Source: Acidobacteriota bacterium (GTDB lineage: Bacteria > Acidobacteriota > Terriglobia > Terriglobales > Acidobacteriaceae). From it: a stretch of 25,491 bases of DNA. A program made the translations under genes and the position numbers. This document shows, piece by piece, positions 1-7,818 of the stretch (within the stretch, counting starts at the first letter, position 1; each line of letters opens with the position of its first letter). Below the pieces are notes generated by a model. It searched no databases. It had not been told where the DNA came from and was given only the letters and a program-made list of their open reading frames with translations. The stretch is from assembly GCA_028873155.1 (NCBI GenBank), contig JAGWML010000014.1:1-25491 (forward strand). Reading direction: 5' to 3'.

Positions 1-870
1 GACGCCCGCGGCGCCATTCCGCATGACGTCCAGCAGCTTGTCGCCATCGACTACCGCGCGATGCAGAACTCCGATACCGCCATGGCGCTGCGCGACAAGG
101 TCATGCCGCCCGACCTCAAGCAATTCGATGAGGCGCTCAGTAAGTCGGGCCTCAACGAGAATCACGACGTCGACTCGCTGGCCTTTGCTCTGTTTCGTCC
201 GAGCGGCTCCACCGATCAACTGGAGACGGTCGGCGTCGCGCAGGGCCAGTTCGCCGTCGAAGACATTATGGCGAACTTTCGCAAACAGCGCGTGAAGCCA
301 AAGCTGGTGAGGACCAATCAGATCTACCCCATGGGCAAGACCGGCATGGTCCTGTGCTTCGTTGATCCTTCGACCATGGTCTTTGGCAACAACGAGGCGG
401 TCAAGCAAAGCCTGGATGCCCGCGACGGCGTGGTGCCCAGCTTGTTGACCAACGGCTCCATGATGGATGCCATGCACTCGGTCGATGCGGAGCCCTTGTG
501 GAGCATCCTTGACCAGAAGGGCACGCAGACCATGATGAAGCAGTTGCTCGGCCAGGCCGGCTCCATGACCGACTATGACTCGGTCCGGAAAAGACTTCTC
601 ACTTCCTGGTATTCCATGAATTTTCAGCACGGGGTGGTCTTCGATCTTACAGTTTCGACCGGCGACCTCTTCGCGGCAGCCACCGTTTCTTCACTGCTCA
701 ACGCGGCAGTGGCCTACAAGAAGGTGAGCGGCACAGACGACGAAAAGGCAGCCATGGCCGCCACCGACGTCTCCTCCAATTCCGGCCAGTTGAATATCCA
801 CTTCGCCACGTCGGATTCGACCTTTCACACGCTGCTCAATTCGCAGTTGTTCCAGAGTATGGTGCACTAA
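1..870 (+). CDS. hypothetical protein, 5'-truncated by window edge
   Basis: The reading frame is open from base 1 and ends at TAA 868-870, so only the C-terminal 289 residues are visible and the true start lies outside the window. An internal ATG at 61 should not be taken as the start, because the frame continues upstream without a stop and with similar composition. The visible part is soluble, with alternating beta/alpha character, no transmembrane segment and no cysteine cluster. It contains a stretch reading FVDPSTMVFGNNEAVKQSL, a style often seen in secreted Acidobacteria/Planctomycetes hypothetical proteins that score a substrate or value per residue block. I do not recognise a named family and assign no function. 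It is convergent with the diguanylate cyclase gene that follows. Confidence 0.75.
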   Translation, partial: DARGAIPHDVQQLVAIDYRAMQNSDTAMALRDKVMPPDLKQFDEALSKSGLNENHDVDSLAFALFRPSGSTDQLETVGVAQGQFAVEDIMANFRKQRVKPKLVRTNQIYPMGKTGMVLCFVDPSTMVFGNNEAVKQSLDARDGVVPSLLTNGSMMDAMHSVDAEPLWSILDQKGTQTMMKQLLGQAGSMTDYDSVRKRLLTSWYSMNFQHGVVFDLTVSTGDLFAAATVSSLLNAAVAYKKVSGTDDEKAAMAATDVSSNSGQLNIHFATSDSTFHTLLNSQLFQSMVH

Positions 871-880
871 TCCGGCGCCA

Positions 881-898
881 CGGAGGCTTCATCCTCCG
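881..898. terminator. weak hairpin between convergent genes
   Basis: CGGAGG (881-886) and CCTCCG (893-898) form a perfect 6-bp stem with a 6-nt loop in the 54-bp gap between the convergent genes ending at 870 and 925. No clear T-run follows on either strand. It could act as a bidirectional terminator, but the call rests on position and symmetry only. Confidence 0.3.
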
Positions 899-924
899 CG
901 GACCAGTTCAGTGTCGATCCATCT

Positions 925-2790
925 TCACGAAGCGTGCTGCATGGCCATGACGACTCCCTGATCGGCGACCATGACCCCGTTGCGCCCGTTGCGCTTCGCC
1001 CCATACAGCGCTTCATCCGCCCGCTGGATCAGCTGCGGCGCATGCTGGTTCGCAGCTGGGATCACGGTCGCACAACCAATAGAAACGGTAACAATGCCTT
1101 CTTTGCTTCCGGAGTGAGGGAGCCTTCGACCGCGTACCTGCTCGCAGAGTTGGTCTGCAATGACCATCGCGCCTTCACTCGGTGTGTTCGGCAGCACGAT
1201 TGCGAATTCCTCGCCTCCAAAGCGCGCCACCAGGTCTGCCGGTCGCGTCACCACGTCCATCGCCGCTTCCGCAATCTGCTTCAGGCAACTGTCTCCGCGC
1301 AGGTGCCCGTAGGTGTCGTTATAGGACTTGAAGAGATCCACATCCATCAGCAGCAGGGACAATGGTTCACCCTCGCGCTGGGCTCTTCGAAACTCCGCTG
1401 AAAGGTACTGGTCCAGCCGCCGCCGGTTGGCAAGCCGGGTTAACTGGTCAGTCACGGCCAGCATCTGAATCGCGTGATAGGCTTCCTGCAACTCGTATTC
1501 GGCCTGCTTCCGCTTGGTAATATCGCGGGCCATGCTCAGAATTCCAGTTGGCGCTCCGGTGGCTGGTTGCAGAACCAGCCGCAGGCTCGCCTCCACCCAC
1601 ACATAGCCTCCATCGCGGCACGCCATGCGGTACTCGATCAAATCGTTGTGATCGGGCGAGCGCAGCGCCGCCATCGCATCCCGGACGCGTTCCCTGTCCT
1701 CGGGATGAACAAGGTTGACGCATACCTCCCGGCAAAGCTCCTCCGGCTCCCAGCCTCCCAGGTGTCGCGCTGACGGCGAGACGTAGGTTCGGTGTCCGTC
1801 GAGGTCCGCCAGAATAATCACGTCGCGCGAGTTCTCGGTGACCAGTTGGTGAAGAGCAACAATCTCATTCAGCTTTTTCTCTGCCGCTGCCTGACGCTCC
1901 AGCACAATCGAGATGCAGTACAGCGTAAACATCGCGGATACCACCAGAATCTGCAGCCGCACGGCAGGATTGCCGGCAATTCCATGCCCCTCCGCCAATG
2001 CCTGGTGATGGCTGATCATCAGGTAGCTGCCCGCCACCGTGACAAACAGCGCGCCCAGCGCTGCCCATGCCATTCCCATGGCCAGCAGCATCAGCACAAG
2101 CAGCGGATAGATCAGCGCCGCCGGCGGCCACGTGGATTGACTCAATGCCAGCAGCGTGCCACCTGCGAGCAGCGCCCAGTACAGAATCGCCCGGCTGGCG
2201 GGCTGCGGCAGCTTCAGGCCATCCCGGAACAGCGCCACGCACGCCGGGGTCATCACCGCGGTCCCAAGCCCGTCAACTACGACCCACAGGCCCCAGTCGA
2301 GGAGCAGGTTTCCGTCATGAAAGAAGTGCGAGTCGATCCCATACAGCAGGCCTGCAACGGCGGGACCTGCCACAACAGCCATGGCAAGGAACCGGAGCTG
2401 ATACCGAGGCTGCGTGAAGTCAGGACGAGCCCGGTTACGAGGCTTCAGAAGAAGGGCGCTGACCAGCACTTCAAGAACATTCAGAGATACCTCGGGAAAG
2501 CTGGACGCCCACGCCTTGTTCACCAGCGAACCACAAACCCACTGGCCCGCAAATCCCGCCACGAGGTACATCGTCCAGCGCCGCCGCGGAGCCAGAAGCA
2601 GGTAGGCGAGCAACACGCCGTTCGCCATCCACAGCAGGTCCGTCCCCGGTGCAGGCGGCTCTTCCCAAACCACAAACCCAGCGGAGAATCCCACTGTCAG
2701 CGCGCATGCCAGCCCATTCAGCAGAGACCGGTGACTCCTCGCCCATGCGACGATTCCGGCGGTCGTTCTGCCTCTGCGCGAGCGGAACAC
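925..2790 (-). CDS. membrane diguanylate cyclase (MASE1-PAS-GGDEF)
   Basis: This predicted inner-membrane enzyme makes cyclic di-GMP from two GTP. The first ~300 residues are a run of hydrophobic helices resembling the MASE1 sensory domain. Residues ~310-430 form a PAS domain with a PAC-like end (GILSMARDITKRKQ), and residues ~445-610 form the GGDEF domain. The active-site loop is GGEEF at 525-529, and the product-inhibition I-site RxxD is intact as RPAD at 516-519, five residues upstream as in feedback-regulated cyclases. There is no EAL domain, so it is a synthase rather than a phosphodiesterase. The start is GTG at 2790, preceded by GGGAG about 8 nt upstream. It lies 102 bp downstream of the small lipoprotein gene on the same strand and may be co-transcribed with it. 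The stimulus is unknown. Confidence 0.93.
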   Translation of the reverse strand: MFRSRRGRTTAGIVAWARSHRSLLNGLACALTVGFSAGFVVWEEPPAPGTDLLWMANGVLLAYLLLAPRRRWTMYLVAGFAGQWVCGSLVNKAWASSFPEVSLNVLEVLVSALLLKPRNRARPDFTQPRYQLRFLAMAVVAGPAVAGLLYGIDSHFFHDGNLLLDWGLWVVVDGLGTAVMTPACVALFRDGLKLPQPASRAILYWALLAGGTLLALSQSTWPPAALIYPLLVLMLLAMGMAWAALGALFVTVAGSYLMISHHQALAEGHGIAGNPAVRLQILVVSAMFTLYCISIVLERQAAAEKKLNEIVALHQLVTENSRDVIILADLDGHRTYVSPSARHLGGWEPEELCREVCVNLVHPEDRERVRDAMAALRSPDHNDLIEYRMACRDGGYVWVEASLRLVLQPATGAPTGILSMARDITKRKQAEYELQEAYHAIQMLAVTDQLTRLANRRRLDQYLSAEFRRAQREGEPLSLLLMDVDLFKSYNDTYGHLRGDSCLKQIAEAAMDVVTRPADLVARFGGEEFAIVLPNTPSEGAMVIADQLCEQVRGRRLPHSGSKEGIVTVSIGCATVIPAANQHAPQLIQRADEALYGAKRNGRNGVMVADQGVVMAMQHAS

Positions 2791-2892
2791 ACTTTGTCTC
2801 CCACTCTCTCTATCGGTGAGAAGCCAGAGGAGATGAGCGAAAAATCAAGGCTGGATTTTCATGGGAAGCAGGCGCAGACGCGGCACGGGCAG

Positions 2893-3255
2893 TCAGTGGA
2901 GCGACAGGGCCGGATGAAACTCCACTTTTCCGGCCGGCAACAAGACGATGGTCAACCTGCCCTCCTGCCCCTCGGCCAGCGTGGGCCCGGTCGCCGTGTG
3001 CGTGCTGCGTCCATCGGCCGAGTTGTATTGCACCTTCATTGCACCGCTGTTCTGCACCTTGAAGCGGTAAGGGAAATCCGCTCCGTTGGCCAGTGCGTCG
3101 ACGCCAAAACTCGCGCTCGGATAATCCACCTCCAGCAGCGTAATCGCGGCGCCCGTGCGGTTCTCCACCGTCGCCTCAATGCGGCTGGAGTGGCAGCCAG
3201 CTAGTAGCCACGCCGCTGCGGCCAGCGATCCCACGGCGATTCCAATGCGCTTCAC
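2893..3255 (-). CDS. small predicted lipoprotein
   Basis: This is a 120-aa protein with a clear lipoprotein signal: a basic N-terminus, a hydrophobic stretch and the lipobox LAGC with Cys21 as the lipidated residue. The mature part is short, beta-rich and Ig-like in character, and has no catalytic motif I recognise. The start is GTG at 3255, which overlaps the lpxD stop as GTGA, so the two are almost certainly translationally coupled. That coupling hints at an envelope role, but the function is unknown. Confidence 0.8.
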   Translation of the reverse strand: MKRIGIAVGSLAAAAWLLAGCHSSRIEATVENRTGAAITLLEVDYPSASFGVDALANGADFPYRFKVQNSGAMKVQYNSADGRSTHTATGPTLAEGQEGRLTIVLLPAGKVEFHPALSLH

Positions 3256-4289
3256 GCCTGCTCCTTGTCGCTTGCGGCCTCGTTTGCTGCGAGTCTCTTC
3301 TCCAGCCGGTCCAGCCGCTTTGCCAGTTCCGGCAATCGCTGAAAGAGCGCAACCGCGCGCAGCCAGAGCCGGTTGTCGAATGCTGGAGAGCCGGAGACCA
3401 TCTTGCCCGCCGGCACGTCATGCGACACACCTGACTGCGCCGTCAGAATCACGCCGTCGCCGAGCGTGCAGTGGCCCGCCACACCCGCCTGTCCGGCAAG
3501 AATCGCGCGATCTCCCACGACCGACGAGCCGGCAAGACCGACCTGCGCGCAAAGCAGTGTATCGCTCCCTACCCGTGAGCCGTGTCCCACCTGCACCAGG
3601 TTGTCGATTTTGGTGCCAGCTCCAATTTCCGTCTGCCCGACGGTCGCGCGGTCCACGCAGGCATTGGCCTGCACATCAACGCGGTCGCCCAGGCGTACCG
3701 GACCCGACTGCGGAATTTTTTCCCACTGACCCGCTTCATTCTTTGAGAAGCCAAATCCGTCCGCCCCGATAATCGCGCCGTTTTCGATCGTCACGTGATC
3801 GCCGAGCACGCACCCCTCGCGGACCACGGCGTGCGCATGGGCAAATAGATGACTGCCCGCCTGCACTCCGGGGTAGAGCACCACATGCGGCAGCAACGTC
3901 GCGTGCATGCCCAGTCGCACACCCGGGCCAATCACGACGTAGGCGCCGATGTGCGCTCCTTCTCCAATCACCGCTGAAGGGTCAATCACCGCCGTCGGGT
4001 GCACCCCCGGCGGATAGGCCGGTGGCTGATAGAAAAGTCCCAGCGTCCGCGAAAAAGCGTGATACGGATTCCGGATGCGCAGCGTGGCTGCTGCAATCTC
4101 CGGGAAATCCGGTTCCACCAGAACGGCGGCGGCCCTCGTTGTGCGCGCCAGCGCCGCATACCGCGGGTTGGCCACAAACGTCACCTCCGTCGGCCCGGCC
4201 TCTTCAATCCCTTGCACACCTGTCACTTCCAGCTCCGCATCTCCGCGAAGCTCGGCCCCCAGCCGCGCTGCCAGCTCAATCAGTTTCAT
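3252..4289 (-). CDS. lpxD: UDP-3-O-acylglucosamine N-acyltransferase LpxD
   Basis: LpxD catalyses the third step of lipid A synthesis, transferring a 3-hydroxyacyl chain from acyl-ACP to the 2-amino group of UDP-3-O-acyl-glucosamine in the cytosol. The N-terminal ~95 residues match the LpxD uridine-binding domain. Residues ~96-330 are left-handed beta-helix hexapeptide repeats (for example HPTAVIDPSAVIGEGAHIG). The catalytic histidine is expected at H236 in NLVQVGHGSRVG, close to His239 of E. coli LpxD. The C-terminus carries the usual helical extension with a leucine/arginine-rich segment (LPELAKRLDRLEKRL). The reading frame extends 21 codons further to a GTG at 4352, but the family N-terminus begins at MKLIELAARL, so ATG 4289 is chosen, giving 345 aa (E. 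coli 341). No strong ribosome binding site is visible at either start. Confidence 0.95.
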   Translation of the reverse strand: MKLIELAARLGAELRGDAELEVTGVQGIEEAGPTEVTFVANPRYAALARTTRAAAVLVEPDFPEIAAATLRIRNPYHAFSRTLGLFYQPPAYPPGVHPTAVIDPSAVIGEGAHIGAYVVIGPGVRLGMHATLLPHVVLYPGVQAGSHLFAHAHAVVREGCVLGDHVTIENGAIIGADGFGFSKNEAGQWEKIPQSGPVRLGDRVDVQANACVDRATVGQTEIGAGTKIDNLVQVGHGSRVGSDTLLCAQVGLAGSSVVGDRAILAGQAGVAGHCTLGDGVILTAQSGVSHDVPAGKMVSGSPAFDNRLWLRAVALFQRLPELAKRLDRLEKRLAANEAASDKEQA

Positions 4290-4378
4290 CGTGGAGATTG
4301 TACCGGACCGGCGCCAGCTCAGCGGTGAGCCGGGCCTGAGTCGGCCCAGCACGCCGGAGTTTCTCGATCTCGAAGCGA

Positions 4379-4903
4379 TTACGCCTCGTCTCCATCCGTC
4401 TCATCCGGCGTGGCAGGGAAGAGTTCTGGTTGTTGGGCGCCGGTTCCAGTGGCGGATTCGCGCCGTCGTCCCGCGCCGATCAGCGCCACCACTTCCATCG
4501 CTTCAATAGCCGCGCGCGGCACAAAGATGCGCTGCGTATTGGATCGAGTGTCTGGCGGAATCAGCAACAGCCCGTACCCCTCGATCAGCGTTCGGTCATT
4601 GACGGCAATCCCTTCCAGTTCGTCCCCGTCCCTCAGCACCAGCCTCAGCCACAGCCCCGGAGTTCGTGGTCGGACCGAAAACTTCTTCTGGAGCAGCCGC
4701 TCAGGATTCGCGCCCTCCGGCACTCCCAGTTCCCGCAAGTAGCAGACCCATTTCACCTGGTCCCAGCCCATGGAGACCACCCTGCCCGTGGTGTCCAGAA
4801 TCTCCAGCGTACGCGTCTCCCCGCGCCAGCCCATCTCCGCGTACCCGGCCACCCAGTCCCGGGAGAACTTCCGCACAATCACAGGCTTACGTGAAGAGGC
4901 CAT
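4379..4903 (-). CDS. hypothetical protein, 174 aa
   Basis: This is an unrecognised soluble protein. It begins MASSRKPVIVRKFSRDW and continues with beta-rich sequence (LEILDTTGRVVSMGWDQVKWVCYL), a second beta-rich segment (LWLRLVLRDGDELEGIAVND) and a segment ending IFVPRAAIEAMEVVALIG. The two halves look like related small-barrel, PilZ- or Sm-like folds, but no signature motif is diagnostic. The tail is acidic and probably disordered. The frame is open upstream to 4981, but ATG 4903 is preferred because the extra 26 residues are low-complexity and reach into the divergent promoter region. It lies 90 bp upstream of lpxD on the same strand and could be the first gene of that run. Confidence 0.65.
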   Translation of the reverse strand: MASSRKPVIVRKFSRDWVAGYAEMGWRGETRTLEILDTTGRVVSMGWDQVKWVCYLRELGVPEGANPERLLQKKFSVRPRTPGLWLRLVLRDGDELEGIAVNDRTLIEGYGLLLIPPDTRSNTQRIFVPRAAIEAMEVVALIGAGRRRESATGTGAQQPELFPATPDETDGDEA

Positions 4904-5009
4904 CGCATAGGATTGTCGCACGATCCAGGACCTGGAATGCACTCTCTTTGTTGCAGGATTCGACCCACCGGCTCTGGTCAAGCTGCTCCAGTTGTGTTAA
5001 TGTGTTGCT

Positions 5010-5038
5010 TTGCAACCCTCCTTAGGTAGTCTTTAAGT
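5010..5038 (+). promoter_or_regulatory. weak candidate housekeeping promoter for the nucleotidyltransferase gene
   Basis: TTGCAA (5010-5015), a 17-nt spacer and TTAAGT (5033-5038) resemble a poor -35/-10 pair in the 189-bp divergent gap upstream of the ATG at 5093. The -10 element matches the consensus at only three positions, so this is a suggestion only. Confidence 0.22.
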
Positions 5039-5092
5039 GTATCTGCATCAGCCACTTGCCTCAGGTTAAGGTTGACGGAAGCAGGGAGCGGA

Positions 5093-7006
5093 ATGCCCGA
5101 CTACATCTACCTTCTTGAAAACCGGCTGTCAACTGACCAGCAGAATGCCTTGCGCCACCTGCGGCAGGCAGCTCGGGAAGCCGGTATGTTGCTCTTCCTG
5201 GCAGGAGACGCGGTTCGCGATCTCACCAGCGGGCATGCTGTTCGTGACATTGAACTTGTCCTGCAGGGCAACGCTCTTAAGCTCCGCAAGGCACTCGAGA
5301 AGCTGGGCGCAAAGATCTGGGGCGAAGACGCCGAATCGCGCACACTCTATCTCTGTTTTCCCGGCACAGTGCGGGTCGATCTTGTGAGCGCGCACCAGCG
5401 CGAATATCCCAAGCCCGGCAAGACGGTCTTCCATCCCGCTTCCATCCAGGACGACCTGCGCCGCCGCGACTTCACCGCCAATGCCATGGCCATCTCTCTC
5501 AACGAGGGCTCCTTCGGCCTGCTCATGGACCCGCTCAATGGCGCGGCGGACATCGAAGGACGCAATCTTCGGCTGGTTTCGAATTACGGCTTTCTGGATC
5601 AGCCGGCCCTGCTCATCCGCGCCTCCCGTTACCGTGCCCGCCTCGGCTGGGATCTGGATCCGCGCACCCAGACCCGCTACGACAATGCACGCGAAGAGGG
5701 CGTCATTGAGCATCTCTCGTCCATCGAGCGCAGCAGGGAACTGGAGCAGATCGGCCATGAAGACGACGGCCTGAAAGTTCTGCGCGCCCTCGAAGCCGAT
5801 GGATGGATGCAGGTGCTCTTTCCGGCATGGACCTCGGCCAAAGTGGATGAAGACAAACTTCACGCGCTCCATGACCGCACCGTTGAGCTGCTCATGCAGG
5901 GAGTCCACCCTGACATGAGCGCTGCCCAGATGCAACTGCTCACGGCAAAGCTCGCGCCTAAAGACCTGAGCGCGCTCAAGAAGCTCATGCTGCGCCCCGG
6001 GTTTGTCGAGGAGTGGAACAGCCTCGACTCCATCGCAAATTCCTTTGCCAAGCTGCTGCTGGCGAAGAGCAACCAGACGCCGTCGGTCAGCTACAAACTT
6101 TTCAAGACACACGATCCCGAAGCTGTGCTCTGGCTCGGATTCACGACCAAAGACGCAGCCGTCAGGCAACGCTACGAACTCTTCCTCAAGACATGGCCCG
6201 AGGCGCGTCAACGCATTCCATACGCCTTGATGCAGGAGATGAGGATTACCCAGGAATTGACTGGCTATAAAGACCTTATCGAGAAGATTTTTCTCGAACT
6301 CATCGATGGCCGCCTGACCACTCCAGAGGAGACACGCACATTCCTTGAGCCGCATTCGCCTCCTGCTCCTCCGCCGCCCGTGACGATCAAACGCAGCCGT
6401 GCCCGTCGCGGAGCAGAAGCAAAGGTCAAAGAGCGCTCCTTTGAGGATGAAGAAGAGGAGAGCGAGGATATCGAGGAAGATCTCGACGACATTGGCGGCG
6501 ATGACGAGGAAGTCGCGATCGGGCTGCCCAAAGACGAGATTGATCACGAAGAAGAAGAGACAGACGAGGACGAAGAGGAAGGGGCAGCGAAGACACGGCC
6601 CGCGAAACGAGGCAAAGGCAAACCAGCTCCTCCCGCGCCCAAGGCTGCCAAGCCCGCTCCTGAGAAACACGAACCGAAACCTGCTGCGCCAAGCCGTCCC
6701 ACCTCAGGCAAGCCGGCAGTGGCGGTTGCGAAGCCTCCAGTGCACAAGCCTGCGGCCTCCAAACCCGTTGTTTCCAAGGTGGCCGCAAAACCCGCGAAGG
6801 CCGCAGCCAGGCCAGTGGTAAAGGCGCCTGCAAAGCCGGTGCGGAAGGCAGCGAAAGTGCAACCGAAGCCGGCGGCACGCCCAGCGGCAAGGCCGATTGC
6901 CAAAAAGAAGCCGGCGGCAAAGCCTGCGAAGGGAACCAAGCCAGCCAAGCGGGCAGCACCGGCCCCCAGAAAGCCGATTGCAAAGCCCGTGAAGAAGCGT
7001 CGATAG
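5093..7006 (+). CDS. CCA/poly(A) polymerase-family nucleotidyltransferase with acidic block and H1-like Lys/Ala/Pro tail
   Basis: The N-terminal ~140 residues are a class II polymerase-beta-type nucleotidyltransferase head. They contain FLAGDAVRD at 35-43, the metal-binding pair D52/E54 in VRDIELV, a third carboxylate at D96 in VRVDLV, and RRDFTANAMAI at 124-134. An RNA-binding region resembling PolyA_pol_RNAbd follows (ALLIRASRYRARLGWDLD and onward). The family adds CCA to tRNA 3' ends or A-tails to RNA; which applies here cannot be read from the sequence. The usual GG before VRD is GD here, and no HD domain is evident. From ~450 to 496 the protein is almost purely Asp/Glu, then ~140 residues of Lys/Ala/Pro/Arg run to the end, much like a histone H1 tail. 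The start ATG 5093 follows AGGGAG; an upstream in-frame TTG at 5072 is rejected. Length is 637 aa, against roughly 400-480 for typical relatives. Confidence 0.88.
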   Translation: MPDYIYLLENRLSTDQQNALRHLRQAAREAGMLLFLAGDAVRDLTSGHAVRDIELVLQGNALKLRKALEKLGAKIWGEDAESRTLYLCFPGTVRVDLVSAHQREYPKPGKTVFHPASIQDDLRRRDFTANAMAISLNEGSFGLLMDPLNGAADIEGRNLRLVSNYGFLDQPALLIRASRYRARLGWDLDPRTQTRYDNAREEGVIEHLSSIERSRELEQIGHEDDGLKVLRALEADGWMQVLFPAWTSAKVDEDKLHALHDRTVELLMQGVHPDMSAAQMQLLTAKLAPKDLSALKKLMLRPGFVEEWNSLDSIANSFAKLLLAKSNQTPSVSYKLFKTHDPEAVLWLGFTTKDAAVRQRYELFLKTWPEARQRIPYALMQEMRITQELTGYKDLIEKIFLELIDGRLTTPEETRTFLEPHSPPAPPPPVTIKRSRARRGAEAKVKERSFEDEEEESEDIEEDLDDIGGDDEEVAIGLPKDEIDHEEEETDEDEEEGAAKTRPAKRGKGKPAPPAPKAAKPAPEKHEPKPAAPSRPTSGKPAVAVAKPPVHKPAASKPVVSKVAAKPAKAAARPVVKAPAKPVRKAAKVQPKPAARPAARPIAKKKPAAKPAKGTKPAKRAAPAPRKPIAKPVKKRR

Positions 7007-7246
7007 CGGACTGTTCCAATTCGACGCGGACAGAGGACCCGGCCGAGAGGAATTGAGCGGCTGGGCGGAGCATAAGTCCGTCAGCAGTCACAGGTGACAA
7101 CGCCCTTGCAGCGGGTTGGGCCCATGCTACAAAGGCGAGGAATCACTGTGCCCGGCAGGCTGCCAGTGCTATGACGGTTGAATGATGCTGGGTGTTTCCG
7201 CTGAAGGCGGTTTCACATTGGCTGTATCCCGAATACGCAATGCAAA

Positions 7247-7273
7247 GTGGCTTTCTCGTTCAGAAAAAGCCAC
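7247..7273 (-). terminator. hairpin downstream of zinc-ribbon gene
   Basis: GTGGCTTT (7247-7254) pairs perfectly with AAAGCCAC (7266-7273) around an 11-nt loop. Read on the minus strand, it lies about 45 nt past the stop of the zinc-ribbon gene and is followed by TTTGC, a weak T-run. It is the most likely terminator of that gene. Confidence 0.45.
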
Positions 7274-7284
7274 CTCCGAATCAC

Positions 7285-7313
7285 GTTTCAGACAGCTACT
7301 GGTGCTGTGAAAC
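7285..7313 (-). terminator. second hairpin just past the zinc-ribbon stop codon
   Basis: GTTTCA (7285-7290) pairs with TGAAAC (7308-7313), and CAGC (7293-7296) with GCTG (7304-7307), with a 2-nt bulge and a 7-nt loop. It begins 5 nt after the stop codon of the minus-strand gene. No T-run follows, so it may protect the mRNA end rather than terminate transcription. Confidence 0.35.
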
Positions 7314-7317
7314 TGCT

Positions 7318-7641
7318 CTAGTAGCGCCCGCGCCCGCCGCCACCGCCGCCGCTGCCCTTCCGCGCCTGATAGCAGTCACGGCAAAACACTGGACGGTCAC
7401 CACGCGGTTGGAAGGGCACAGTCGTCGGCTGCCCGCAGCCGGAACAGATGACCGCGGTTCCTTGAGCCGGGGCTGAACGATAGCCCGAACCACCTCCCTG
7501 GTCGTTCTTCTTCGCCATCCGGCACGGCTTGCAACGTTTCGGAGTGGAGTAACCGCGTTCCTGAAAAAATGCCTGATCGGCAGCGGTGAAGGTAAATTCC
7601 TGCCCGCAATCGCTGCAAGTGAGTTGAAGATCTCCCGACAT
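7318..7641 (-). CDS. twin zinc-ribbon protein with Gly/Arg tail
   Basis: This small protein of 107 aa has two four-cysteine zinc-binding modules. The first is C9-x2-C12 with C37-x2-C40 (TCSDCGQEFTF ... KRCKPCR), resembling the probable zinc-ribbon family seen in many bacterial proteins. The second is C66-x2-C69 with C87-x2-C90 (CSGCGQPTTVPF ... RPVFCRDCY). A Gly-rich linker separates them, and the protein ends in a Gly run followed by RGRY, reminiscent of an RGG-type RNA-binding tail. The start ATG 7641 is preceded by AAGGAG, a strong ribosome binding site; the frame's extra 19 upstream residues are rejected. A CATAAT at 7675-7670 on the minus strand could be the -10 element. A nucleic-acid-binding role is likely from the fold type, but the target is unknown. 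Confidence 0.85.
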   Translation of the reverse strand: MSGDLQLTCSDCGQEFTFTAADQAFFQERGYSTPKRCKPCRMAKKNDQGGGSGYRSAPAQGTAVICSGCGQPTTVPFQPRGDRPVFCRDCYQARKGSGGGGGGRGRY

Positions 7642-7747
7642 GGTGCTCCTTCGAATTTCGGTATGGATCATTATGCCATTAGTCCGCGACGATTTCATTG
7701 AGAAATAGAACCTTACCCTCGCCTTTCAGTTTTTTACCATCCTGCGA

Positions 7748-7777
7748 TTGCTCTTTCTCCCGCCTGCCCGGTATCCT
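7748..7777 (+). promoter_or_regulatory. candidate housekeeping promoter of the sigma factor gene
   Basis: TTGCTC (7748-7753), an 18-nt spacer and TATCCT (7772-7777) resemble a sigma-70 promoter 41 bp upstream of the GTG start at 7819. No AAC/CGTC-type ECF motif is evident in this gap, so obvious autoregulation is not seen. Confidence 0.33.
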
Positions 7778-7818
7778 CTTCGTCTGGACCAGGTTGCCCT
7801 CCAGCGCCATTACGGCCG

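Larger units (their letters stand above)
7007..7317. other. 311-bp intergenic region, convergent, with hairpins only
   Basis: No coding sequence with a credible start or ribosome binding site is seen between the plus-strand nucleotidyltransferase gene and the minus-strand zinc-ribbon gene. The region holds a small nested inverted repeat around 7144-7168 (CACTG and CAGTG arms flanking GGCA/TGCC) and two stronger hairpins at 7247-7273 and 7285-7313, annotated separately. It matches no RNA family known to me. Confidence 0.5.

Noticed and set aside
1792..3204. Long plus-strand open frame (470 codons) across the diguanylate cyclase region
   Set aside because: It is antisense to the clearly assigned MASE1-PAS-GGDEF gene and the lipoprotein, its product is Gln/Arg/His-rich with no domain, and GC-rich codon bias commonly keeps such frames open.
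5129..6670. Minus-strand open frame (513 codons) opposite the nucleotidyltransferase
   Set aside because: Shadow of the plus-strand gene, which has motifs and a good ribosome binding site; the antisense product shows no family features.
6600..7003. Repetitive-looking DNA suggesting a tandem repeat or satellite
   Set aside because: The repetition comes from Lys/Ala/Pro codons in the protein tail; no fixed repeat unit length is kept at DNA level.
7007..7317. Small RNA or riboswitch in the 311-bp gap
   Set aside because: Only generic hairpins are seen, most explained as 3'-end structures of the zinc-ribbon gene; no known RNA signature was recognised.
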